A DNA stretch of 64,000 nucleotides, taken from NCBI GenBank assembly GCA_008032955.1, contig CP032046.1, positions 1,054,001 to 1,118,000 on the forward strand, given 5' to 3'. Under the pieces are notes generated by a model, which was not told the origin of the DNA, did no database searches, and was given only the letters and a program-made list of their open reading frames with translations. A program made the position numbers and the translations under genes. The DNA is from Helicobacter pylori. GTDB taxonomy: Bacteria; Campylobacterota; Campylobacteria; Campylobacterales; Helicobacteraceae. How positions within the stretch are numbered: position 1 is the stretch's first letter; the number at the start of each line of letters is the position of its first letter. Below are positions 1 through 8,989 of this stretch, one piece after another.

Positions 1-74
1 CCCATAAGTGCAATTATGGGGATAATTTTTAATGGGAGTTTGCCATGAAAACAGAAAATGGTAAAAACTCTTGG
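1..74 (-). ncRNA. IsoA-like antisense RNA, copy 1 (predicted)
   Basis: AapA modules of H. pylori carry a short antisense RNA (IsoA) that covers the toxin mRNA leader and start codon. Here a minus-strand TATAAT lies at 85-80, inside the toxin ORF. It would start a transcript near 73-74 running leftwards over the start codon and ribosome site. The inverted repeat at 1-20 (CCCATAA/TTATGGG) would form a terminator-like hairpin at its 3' end. The ends are inferred, not measured. Confidence 0.65.
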
Positions 75-137
75 AAAACATTATACCTTGAAATTTCGTT
101 TTTGGGGTGTAAAGTTGTTGTTTTATTGAAGCGATAG
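45..137 (+). CDS. aapA: AapA-family type I toxin, copy 1
   Basis: This 30-codon ORF encodes a small, basic, hydrophobic peptide with the core KNSWKTLYL followed by [15 protein letters not shown] recognise this as the AapA toxin family of H. pylori, very close to AapA1. AapA peptides act at the inner membrane and their overexpression is toxic. The start is ATG at 45 behind GGGAG, and the stop is TAG at 135-137. The leader forms a 5' hairpin (1-20), and its first bases complement the 3' tail ACTTATGGGG (237-246). That is the known arrangement in which a 5'-3' interaction keeps full-length mRNA untranslated until the 3' end is trimmed. It is identical to the copy at 410-502. Its own promoter lies left of the window. 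Confidence 0.85.
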   Translation: MKTENGKNSWKTLYLEISFLGCKVVVLLKR

Positions 138-188
138 TTTTGTCAAACGAAGTTTCTGTAAAACGATAGCTTTAGTTTTTCCAAAGTT

Positions 189-213
189 CCCTTAAGGCTT
201 TTAGCTTTAAGGG
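189..213. terminator. Hairpin in the aapA copy 1 3' region
   Basis: CCCTTAA at 189-195 pairs with TTAAGGG at 207-213 and is followed by TTTTCCTT. This resembles a terminator or stabilising stem near the end of the toxin mRNA. The tail that can pair with the 5' end (237-246) lies beyond it, so the primary transcript probably reads past this stem. Confidence 0.5.
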
Positions 214-352
214 TTTTCCTTAAAAGTTTATCCTTAACTTATGGGGTTATAAAAACTCTTTTAAATTAGCTCTAATATTCTTTTTAGCGTTCTTTATTTG
301 GGGTAAGGTTTTGCTTTTTTAATTTAGATTGGGGCTTTAAGAAAGATTGTTG

Positions 353-358
353 TAAAAT
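353..358 (+). promoter_or_regulatory. Promoter of aapA copy 2 (-10 box)
   Basis: TAAAAT at 353-358 is preceded by TG, which gives an extended -10 element of the common H. pylori sigma-80 type. It predicts a transcript start at about 364-366, exactly where the conserved leader begins. The 119-bp spacer 247-365 is unique and separates the two modules. Confidence 0.7.
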
Positions 359-362
359 AAAC

Positions 363-439
363 GCCCCCATAAGTGCAATTATGGGGATAATTTTTAATGG
401 GAGTTTGCCATGAAAACAGAAAATGGTAAAAACTCTTGG
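363..439 (-). ncRNA. IsoA-like antisense RNA, copy 2 (predicted)
   Basis: This is the copy 2 counterpart of the antisense RNA. The minus-strand TATAAT is at 450-445, with a predicted start near 438-439. The transcript runs over the toxin start codon at 410 and ends after the CCCATAA/TTATGGG hairpin (366-385), followed on the minus strand by a moderately T-rich stretch. It is base-identical to copy 1 over the shared part, so either antisense RNA can pair with either toxin mRNA. Confidence 0.65.
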
Positions 440-502
440 AAAACATTATACCTTGAAATTTCGTTTTTGGGGTGTAAAGTTGTTGTTTTATTGAAGCGAT
501 AG
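410..502 (+). CDS. aapA: AapA-family type I toxin, copy 2
   Basis: The 30-residue peptide is identical to the copy at 45-137 and has the same GGGAG ribosome site. This copy has its complete promoter in the window (-10 at 353-358). Its leader start, GCCCCCATAAGT at 363-374, is perfectly complementary over 12 bases to ACTTATGGGGGC at 602-613. A strong 5'-3' clamp of the translationally silent mRNA is therefore possible. Membrane toxicity and antisense control are known for the family; activity here is inferred from sequence identity with it. The gene converges on deoD. Confidence 0.87.
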   Translation: MKTENGKNSWKTLYLEISFLGCKVVVLLKR

Positions 503-553
503 TTTTGTCAAACGAAGTTTCTGTAAAACGATAGCTTTAGTTTTTCCAAAGTT

Positions 554-578
554 CCCTTAAGGCTTTTAGCTTTAAGGG
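554..578. terminator. Hairpin between aapA copy 2 and deoD
   Basis: CCCTTAA at 554-560 pairs with TTAAGGG at 572-578, followed by TTTTCC on the plus strand. It lies between the convergent aapA and deoD genes, and could limit transcription from both sides. Confidence 0.5.
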
Positions 579-624
579 TTTTCCTTAAAAGTTTATCCTT
601 AACTTATGGGGGCAACAAAAAAGG

Positions 625-2564
<1,940 letters not shown>

Positions 2565-2575
2565 GTTTTGTCCTT

Positions 2576-3831
2576 TTAATGAGCGTTTAGCCCTATGAAT
2601 AACCCAGCGATAGTCGCGCTCATGAAATTAGAAAGCGTGCCTACAAGCACCGCTTTTAAAGCAAGCCTGGCAATGAAATCTTTCTTTTTAGGCACTAAAC
2701 TGCCAAGCCCCCCAATGAGCATGGCGACTGAGCTTAAGTTAGCGAATCCGCACAACGCAAAGGTGATGATCGCTTTGGTTTTCTCGCTCAAGATTAAAGG
2801 AGGGTTATCGCCCAAATAAGGCAATAATTGCATATAGCCCACAAATTCATTGAGCGCGATTTTAATGCCTATGATTTCCCCGGCAATCCCGGCTTGGCTC
2901 CAAGGAATGCCTAACATAAAGGCCAAAGGTTTTAAAAGCGTGCCTAAAACCACCCCTAAAGACAAATGCTCCATGCCTAAAAATCCCCCTACAACCCCTA
3001 AAAGCCCATTAATGAGCGCGAGCATCCCCACAAAGGCTAAAAGCATCGCCCCCACATGCAAGGCTAAATGAAGCCCTGTGCTTGCCCCATTAGCGATAGC
3101 TTCTATAATATTGACATGCTCTTCTGCAGAAACATCTGCATGGCTAGAAATGGTTTCGTTTTGCGGGTAAATGATTTTAGCGAACAACAACCCCCCAGGA
3201 GCGGACATAAACGATGCGGCGATTAAATAAGGTAAAGGAATTCCCATGCTCGCATACCCGGCTAACACAGGCCCCGCAACGCTAGCCATGCCCACGCACA
3301 TGACCGCAAAAATCTCTGAATCGCTCATGCTTTTCAAATAAGGTTTAATGACTAAGGGCGCTTCGGTGTGCGCTACAAAATATTAGCCGCTGCGCTCATG
3401 CTTTCTGCTTTAGAAGTGCCTAAGCATTTTTGCAACGCCCCACCGATGAGGTTGATCACTAAAGGCATGATTTTTAAATAATATAGAAGTGAAATCAAAC
3501 TAGCAAAAAAGATAATGATCGCTAAAACGTTGATCGCAAAGATAAAGCCTCCTATCCCTTGATCGCCCTTAGCGTTTGGAGCGAGATTGCCAAATAAAAA
3601 GCGTACCCCCTCATAGCCGTAACCAATCACGCTTTGTATGCCGCTAGCTAAACCCTGCAGTATTTCTCTGCCCAAAGGCACATATAAAGCCAACGCCCCT
3701 AAAGCCACTTGAATCACAAAGGCGCTGACAATCGTGCGATAATTTATAGCCCTTTTATTGCCAGAAAACACCCAAGCAATAAGAAAAAGCACCGCCATCC
3801 CTACAACACTTAAAAGAGAGCTAAAAATCAT
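2576..3831 (-). pseudogene. nupC: Nucleoside transporter NupC, frameshifted
   Basis: This is a concentrative nucleoside transporter (CNT family, inner membrane) that feeds the DeoD/DeoB salvage route. The N-terminal part runs from ATG at 3831 (AGGGA ribosome site) and ends at a TAG at 3375-3373, after ...SAAANIL. The rest, from about 3372 to 2576, continues the family sequence in another frame. Inserting one T in the coding-strand run ATTTTG (plus-strand A run 3377-3380) restores ...[14 protein letters not shown]... and a 418-residue protein. The two open pieces are 3373-3831 and 2576-3337. It may be a sequence error or a true slip; a split protein would lack transport. Confidence 0.88.
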
Positions 3832-3872
3832 CGTCAAATCCCTAATGTTAAGAAATTAAAAGATGCAACGCT

Positions 3873-3878
3873 ATTGTA
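3873..3878 (-). promoter_or_regulatory. Promoter of nupC-deoB-deoD (-10 box)
   Basis: A minus-strand TACAAT at 3878-3873 would start transcription near 3866, giving a leader of about 35 bases before the nupC ATG. No clear -35 box is seen, as is usual in H. pylori. Confidence 0.45.
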
Positions 3879-3936
3879 GTTTAGGTTTGCTAAAAAAAAG
3901 ATTAAACGGATATTAAATGAAGATTAAATCAAATCA

Positions 3937-4014
3937 TGGTGTCAAGAGGGGGACTTGAACCCCCGACCTCCGGCTTATGAGACCAGCGCTCTAAACCAGC
4001 TGAGCTACCTTGAC
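3937..4014 (-). tRNA. tRNA-Met (CAT anticodon)
   Basis: A full cloverleaf folds with acceptor GTCAAGG/TCTTGAC, discriminator A and encoded CCA. The T-arm is GGGGG-TTCAAGT-CCCCC, and the anticodon loop CTCATAA gives CAT. It lacks features of initiator tRNA, since the first acceptor pair is G-C. Elongator Met is most likely, but an Ile tRNA with a modified CAT cannot be excluded by eye. Confidence 0.9.
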
Positions 4015-4032
4015 AAAAAATAAAAGAATAAG

Positions 4033-4038
4033 ATTATA
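4033..4038 (-). promoter_or_regulatory. Promoter of tRNA-Met (-10 box)
   Basis: A perfect minus-strand TATAAT at 4038-4033 lies about 19 bp upstream of the mature tRNA 5' end. Confidence 0.6.
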
Positions 4039-4128
4039 CAAAAAATTTTCTTAAAAATCCATTAAAATTAAACTTTTATTATCAATCCTACTTCCCTAAA
4101 TTAATGATAAAAATTAGAGATTTTCTTG

Positions 4129-4134
4129 TAAAAT
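4129..4134 (+). promoter_or_regulatory. Extended -10 box, MFS gene 4142
   Basis: TG followed by TAAAAT at 4129-4134 predicts a start at about 4140-4142, which coincides with the ATG at 4142. There is no Shine-Dalgarno sequence in between, so the mRNA may be leaderless. Confidence 0.55.
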
Positions 4135-4141
4135 AACCCGC

Positions 4142-5473
4142 ATGTTTAAGAAGATTTTTCCATTAGCGTTAGTGTCGTCGTTGCGGTTTTTGGGGCTTTT
4201 TATTGTTTTGCCGGTCATTAGTTTGTATGCGGATAGTTTCCATTCAAGCAGTCCCTTGCTTATAGGTTTAGCGGTGGGTGGGGCGTATCTCACACAAATC
4301 ATTTTTCAAACCCCCATGGGCATTCTTAGCGATAAGATAGGCCGTAAAGTGGTGGTTATGGTGTGCTTATTATTGTTTTTAGCTGGCTCGTTAGTGTGCT
4401 TTATGGCGAATGATATTATTACGCTCGTTATCGGGCGCTTCATTCAAGGCATGGGGGCTTTAGGGGGGGTCGTTAGCGCGATGGTGGCGGATGAAGTGAA
4501 AGAAGAAGAGCGCACCAAAGCCATGGCTATCATGGGAGCGTTTATTTTCATTAGCTTCACTATAAGCATGGCCATAGGCCCTGGGGTTGTGGCGTTTTTG
4601 GGGGGGGCAAAATGGCTCTTTTTACTCACGGCGATCTTAACCTTATTGAGTTTGTTGATGCTTTTAAAAGTCAAAGACGCCCCTAAAATTTCTTACCAGA
4701 TCAAAAACATAAAAGCTTATCAACCCAACTCTAAAGCCTTGTATCTTTTGTATCTAAGCTCTTTTTTTGAAAAAGCGTTCATGACGCTTATTTTTGTGCT
4801 GATCCCTTTAGCCTTAGTGAATGAATTCCATAAAGATGAAAGTTTTTTGATCTTGGTGTATGTGCCTGGAGCCTTATTAGGGGTTTTAAGCATGGGAATA
4901 GCGAGCGTTATGGCTGAAAAATACAATAAGCCTAAGGGGGTGATGCTTTCTGGCGTATTATTGTTTATTGTGAGTTATATGTGCTTGTTTTTAGCCGACT
5001 CTAGCTTTTTAGGGAAATATTTATGGCTTTTTATTGTTGGGGTGGCGTTTTTCTTTATTGGCTTTGCCACCTTAGAGCCTATCATGCAATCTTTAGCGTC
5101 TAAGTTCGCCAGAGCAAACAAAAAAGGCAAGGTTTTAGGGCAATTCACTACTTTTGGCTATTTAGGGAGCTTTGTTGGGGGCGTGAGCGGGGGGTTAAGC
5201 TATCATCATTTAGGCGTTTCTAACACAAGCTTAATCGTTGTAGCTTTAGGGCTTATTTGGGGCTTATCGCTCTTTTTACTCCATAACCCTTCCAAGCAAA
5301 AAAATGTCTATTTCCCCTTAGACGCTTATAATGAGGAACAATTTGAAACTTTAGGGGACAAAATCATTGAATGGTATGTCAATATTAGCGAAGAAATCAT
5401 TATTGTGAAATATAATTCTGATCACATTAGCGAAGAAGAAATCATTCACTTAGTGCAAAACTTTAGAAAATAA
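4142..5473 (+). CDS. MFS multidrug efflux transporter with C-terminal tail
   Basis: This is a 443-residue inner-membrane transporter with about 12 hydrophobic segments. MFS motif A is visible as GILSDKIGRK near residues 60-70. It is of the drug:H+ antiporter type and is the HP1181 position by context. After the last membrane segment (about residue 385) a soluble tail of some 55-60 residues follows, rich in acidic residues and Ile (EEIIIVKYNSDHISEEEII). That tail is unusual for simple 12-TM efflux pumps and might be a small ligand-binding fold. The start at 4142 has no ribosome site, but a -10 box sits just upstream. Substrate unknown. Confidence 0.85.
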   Translation: MFKKIFPLALVSSLRFLGLFIVLPVISLYADSFHSSSPLLIGLAVGGAYLTQIIFQTPMGILSDKIGRKVVVMVCLLLFLAGSLVCFMANDIITLVIGRFIQGMGALGGVVSAMVADEVKEEERTKAMAIMGAFIFISFTISMAIGPGVVAFLGGAKWLFLLTAILTLLSLLMLLKVKDAPKISYQIKNIKAYQPNSKALYLLYLSSFFEKAFMTLIFVLIPLALVNEFHKDESFLILVYVPGALLGVLSMGIASVMAEKYNKPKGVMLSGVLLFIVSYMCLFLADSSFLGKYLWLFIVGVAFFFIGFATLEPIMQSLASKFARANKKGKVLGQFTTFGYLGSFVGGVSGGLSYHHLGVSNTSLIVVALGLIWGLSLFLLHNPSKQKNVYFPLDAYNEEQFETLGDKIIEWYVNISEEIIIVKYNSDHISEEEIIHLVQNFRK

Positions 5474-5492
5474 ACATAATCAAGGATCAAAA

Positions 5493-6254
5493 ATGGCCTA
5501 TGAAATTTCCAAAAAAGTCTTACACATTGTAGGCAAGACAAACGCCACTTACAAACTCATAGAAGAAGGCGATAAAATCTTGTTAGGATTGAGTGGGGGC
5601 AAGGATTCTATCATGCTCGCTTGCATCTTAGCCAGGATGCAAAAACATGCCCCTTTCAAATTTGATTTTAAAGCGGTTACCGTGCATTATGGTTTGGGCG
5701 AAGATTTGAAATGGTTGAGCGATTTGTGCCAAGAACAAGGCATTGAGCATGAGATCATTTACACCCAAATCGCTGCCACGATCAACGAAAAACGCCGTGA
5801 AAAAAGCTCGTTTTGTTCGTTTTGCTCTCGTTTGAGGAGGGGGACTTTGTATTCTAAAGCCTTAGAAGAAGGCTATAATAAAGTCGCTATCGCACACCAT
5901 TTAGACGATGCGGTGGAGAGCTTTTTTATGAATTTCACTTATAACGGGAGTTTAAGGAGCATGCCCCCCATTTATAGGGCTGAAAACGGCTTGTTGGTAA
6001 TCCGCCCTTTGATTAAGGTTCGAGAAGCCAGCAGCATCCATTTTGTCACTTCTCAAAATATCCCGGTTGCCCCTGATTGCAATTGCCCGGCCAAACAGCC
6101 CACCTCTGATAAGCCTCCTATCGCGCGATTAGCCACTAAAAATTTCTTAAAAGAAATGCAAAACTTGCACCCTCGTTTCTTTGATAGCTTAGAAAACGCG
6201 TTTAATAACGTTCAGGCGAACAGCTTTAGCGACGCTAGATATTTAGACGCTTAA
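5493..6254 (+). CDS. ttcA: tRNA 2-thiocytidine synthetase TtcA
   Basis: It thiolates cytidine 32 of certain tRNAs using ATP and an iron-sulfur cluster in the cytoplasm. At 253 residues it has the PP-loop SGGKDS (about 34-39) and the paired cysteines CSFC (108-111), which bind the cluster. A C-terminal CNCPAKQ completes the TtcA signature. It lies 19 bp behind the MFS gene with ribosome site AAGGA, so it is probably co-transcribed. Distinction from TtuA-like enzymes rests on length and the CxxC placement. Confidence 0.9.
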   Translation: MAYEISKKVLHIVGKTNATYKLIEEGDKILLGLSGGKDSIMLACILARMQKHAPFKFDFKAVTVHYGLGEDLKWLSDLCQEQGIEHEIIYTQIAATINEKRREKSSFCSFCSRLRRGTLYSKALEEGYNKVAIAHHLDDAVESFFMNFTYNGSLRSMPPIYRAENGLLVIRPLIKVREASSIHFVTSQNIPVAPDCNCPAKQPTSDKPPIARLATKNFLKEMQNLHPRFFDSLENAFNNVQANSFSDARYLDA

Positions 6255-6274
6255 GCTTTCATTTAAGCTTTTTT
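6249..6274. terminator. Terminator between ttcA and the antiporter gene
   Basis: GCTTAA at 6249-6254 pairs with TTAAGC at 6263-6268 around an 8-base loop and is followed by six T. The left arm contains the ttcA stop codon and the right arm the stop of the convergent gene. Minus-strand function would lack a comparable T run. Confidence 0.6.
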
Positions 6275-7414
6275 GTTGAGTATTTTGATCGCAATCGTGA
6301 ATAATACCCCTTCAAAAATAGCCGCCATGAGCAATGCGTAGTAGGTGTTTTGTGAGATCGCTTGCGCTTTTAAGCCAACTGCTGCGGTGGTTACTAAAAA
6401 AGTTAAAGGCATAGAAGCCCCTAAAGCGAATGAAAATAAATGCTTAGCCTCTTTAAAGTATTTGCGCCACAATAAGGTTGAAGTGATCAAGTGCAAACTC
6501 AACATCGCTATGACAATCAATATCCCTTGGAGAATCAAATGCGGGTTTAAAAACACTAATTTTAAGTCTAAAGTAGAGCCTACATGGATGAAAAACAAAG
6601 GCACAAAAAACCCAAACCCCACATCATTGAGCTTGTGGATCAGCTCTGATTTATGAGGGAAGAAAGTAGAAACGACTAACCCCGCCAAAAACGCCCCTAA
6701 AACCATTTCTATTTTGAGCCACACCACGATCGCAACCAAGGAAAAAAAGAGCATGAGCGAAAAACGCACATCTTGGTTAAACTGACTGCTTTTAGGCATC
6801 ACAAAAAGCTTTAAATGCGGGAACCACCAAAACAAAGTCTTAAAGATTTGAAACGCCACGATGATTAAAATTAAAAAAACAATGAGAATGCCTAAATCTT
6901 TAATCAAATCCATGCCCAAACCATGCGAATACACCCCATCCACGACCACCAAACCAAAAATGCTTAACAATTCCCCAATAACGCCCACTTTCAAAACCAA
7001 ATCAAGCCACAAAATCTCTTTACGATAATCTTTGACTAAAGTCATGATCATGCCCAAACTGATAATAGGGAAAATCACCATAAAAATAGGCTCTAAATTA
7101 AGGCTAAAAGTAAGGATGAATGAAAGCGTGTATAAAATCAACAGATAAGCAAAAATGCGTTTTAAAAGAGAAACCCCTAATTTTTTAAACAAATAAATCT
7201 CCACTTCCAAACCGCATAAAAACATTAAAAACAAAAAGCCAATTTCAGACATGATTTCAAAGCCTTTAGTTGGCTCAATAAAACCCACATACGCCCCAAC
7301 AGATCCAAACAAAATCTCCACGACCGTGATGGGCAAACGAGAGATTCTAGACATATAGGGAGCCATCACAATTAAAAGCATGATGAGTGCGAAAGTGAAA
7401 AATTCTGCATGCAT
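6263..7414 (-). CDS. CPA2-type Na+/H+ (or K+/H+) antiporter
   Basis: It is a 383-residue membrane protein with about 11-12 hydrophobic helices, starting MHAEFFTFALIMLLIVMAP. The pattern of the cation:proton antiporter-2 family is clear: SEIGFLFLMFLCGLEVE (about 56-72), VLGAFLAGLVVS, and VGFGFFVPLFFIHVGSTLDL. It lacks the cytoplasmic KTN/TrkA-N domain of KefB/KefC, so it is a membrane-only, NapA-like form. This is the HP1183 position by context. A role in ion or pH homeostasis is inferred. It is convergent with ttcA and separated by 25 bp from the MATE gene upstream. Confidence 0.88.
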   Translation of the reverse strand: MHAEFFTFALIMLLIVMAPYMSRISRLPITVVEILFGSVGAYVGFIEPTKGFEIMSEIGFLFLMFLCGLEVEIYLFKKLGVSLLKRIFAYLLILYTLSFILTFSLNLEPIFMVIFPIISLGMIMTLVKDYRKEILWLDLVLKVGVIGELLSIFGLVVVDGVYSHGLGMDLIKDLGILIVFLILIIVAFQIFKTLFWWFPHLKLFVMPKSSQFNQDVRFSLMLFFSLVAIVVWLKIEMVLGAFLAGLVVSTFFPHKSELIHKLNDVGFGFFVPLFFIHVGSTLDLKLVFLNPHLILQGILIVIAMLSLHLITSTLLWRKYFKEAKHLFSFALGASMPLTFLVTTAAVGLKAQAISQNTYYALLMAAIFEGVLFTIAIKILNKKA

Positions 7415-7439
7415 GTCTTAATTTTACCTTATTTATTGG

Positions 7440-8819
7440 TTAAGTTTTCAAAGCGATAGGGTTTTTCTCTTTATAAGTGGTGAAAACCCCTTTTTTGATT
7501 TCGTAATAAGTTACCCCTAACGCTACTAAAAACGCTAAAAATTGCGCGATAGGGTAAGTTACCCAAATGCCATTAATCCCATAGAAATAGCTTAAAATCG
7601 GCAATAGGACAATAATAAACCCTAGCGTGTGCGAAAGGGTGATGATAAACGAACTTTTAGTGCGTTGGATGGATTGGAAAAACACCGCGCACAACAAAGT
7701 CATGCCTAAGAAAATATAGCCCACATAATAAATATTCATCGCTCTTTTAGTCTCTTGCATAAAAAGGGGGTCTTGTTCGCTTGGCTGCAAATAAAGCTTG
7801 ATTAAAAATTCATCTAAGAAATAATAAGCACCATAGAAAACAATCCCTATACAAAACGCTGCTTTCAAACCAAAGACAAACACGGCTCGCACGCGCTCTA
7901 AATTTCTAGCCCCATAGCTAAAGCTCGCGATCGGTTGGATGCCTTGAGAGATCGCAAACAAAGTCGTAAAAAAGATAATCGCATTATACATAACGATCCC
8001 ATACATGCTCACAGACCTTTCCCCTGCCGTGTGCATGATAGCGGTATTAAACAATAAAATCATAATAGAAGCGCTAAATTCCGCCGTGCTTTGAGGCACA
8101 CCGCTTTTAGCTGAAGAAATGACCGAAGACAAAGAAAATCGTTTGATGAAATACAACTGCCCTTTTTTGCGCCAAAAATGCTGCATTAAGACTAAAACCC
8201 CTATCGCATGCCCTATCACGGTGGCTATCGCGCTGCCTTGAACCCCCACTTCCAACACAAAAATAAACCAATAATTGAAAAAGATATTCGCTAACGAGCC
8301 AATCAGCATCGCCACCATCGCTAAAACGGGCCGTTTGTCATTCACCACAAAGACATCCGCTAAAGGGTGCAAAACCATAAAAACAGAGCCCATTAAAATG
8401 ATTTCAATATAGCGTTTAGACATGCTCAATAAAGCGTCATTACTCCCAAAAAAACGCGCGATAGTTTCGCTAAAAGGCAATAACGCCATGCTCAAAATAA
8501 AGGCACTTATAGCGACAAAATAAAACACGCTGCTAAACACAAGCCTAGCCCTATGGGTTTTATTTTGACCTAAAAAATACCCCACAATGCTCGCTGCCCC
8601 AAAACCAAAAAGCAATTCATACGCAATGAGTCCTGGAAAAATAGGCCATGCGATATTGACCGCAGCGATAGCTTCTTTACCCAGTTTTTTGCCAACAAAC
8701 ATGCCATCTACCATAGAGTAAGTAGAAAGTGAGATCATAGAAAAAACTAAAGGGATGAAGTAATAAAAAAAGAGCTTCCTAATAGAATCTTTATGCAAAT
8801 CAATCTTTTTTTTTAGCAT
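7440..8819 (-). CDS. MATE-family efflux protein
   Basis: It is a 459-residue inner-membrane protein with 12 hydrophobic segments in two similar halves, typical of MATE (NorM/DinF-like) cation-coupled drug exporters. Characteristic pieces are STYSMVDGMFVGKKLG near the N-terminus (about 37-52) and GIQPIASFSYGARN in the second half. The start ATG at 8819 precedes KKKIDLHKDS. This is the HP1184 position. Substrates cannot be read from sequence. Confidence 0.9.
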   Translation of the reverse strand: MLKKKIDLHKDSIRKLFFYYFIPLVFSMISLSTYSMVDGMFVGKKLGKEAIAAVNIAWPIFPGLIAYELLFGFGAASIVGYFLGQNKTHRARLVFSSVFYFVAISAFILSMALLPFSETIARFFGSNDALLSMSKRYIEIILMGSVFMVLHPLADVFVVNDKRPVLAMVAMLIGSLANIFFNYWFIFVLEVGVQGSAIATVIGHAIGVLVLMQHFWRKKGQLYFIKRFSLSSVISSAKSGVPQSTAEFSASIMILLFNTAIMHTAGERSVSMYGIVMYNAIIFFTTLFAISQGIQPIASFSYGARNLERVRAVFVFGLKAAFCIGIVFYGAYYFLDEFLIKLYLQPSEQDPLFMQETKRAMNIYYVGYIFLGMTLLCAVFFQSIQRTKSSFIITLSHTLGFIIVLLPILSYFYGINGIWVTYPIAQFLAFLVALGVTYYEIKKGVFTTYKEKNPIALKT

Positions 8820-8989
8820 TTAAACCCCACACCGCTTAAAATTGATGACAAATTTTTCTATTTTAACATAAAAAGAGAGACAATCTACCCGTTTGCGCGG
8901 TTGGATTCAAGCAGCACCATTAAAGTTTAAAAAATGGTTTTTAGCGCAAAAGGGATTTCCTTTATTGGGCTAATCCTTATTAACGCCCC

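Larger units (their letters stand above)
1..246. repeat. Direct repeat, copy 1 (AapA/IsoA module)
   Basis: These 246 bases recur without a mismatch at 366-611, an offset of 365 bp. The repeat begins at the window edge, so it may extend further left. It carries a whole AapA-type toxin gene with its 5' leader and 3' tail, but this copy's promoter lies outside the window. Perfect identity, including untranslated sequence, implies a recent tandem duplication or gene conversion. Confidence 0.95.
366..611. repeat. Direct repeat, copy 2 (AapA/IsoA module)
   Basis: This is the second perfect copy of the 246-base unit at 1-246. After position 611 the copies diverge: copy 2 continues GGCAAC and copy 1 continues TTATAA. 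Confidence 0.95.

Noticed and set aside
4444-4926. Minus-strand ORFs of 68-76 codons inside the MFS gene at 4142
   Set aside because: They lie opposite a conserved gene in a shadow frame and have no ribosome site or family pattern.
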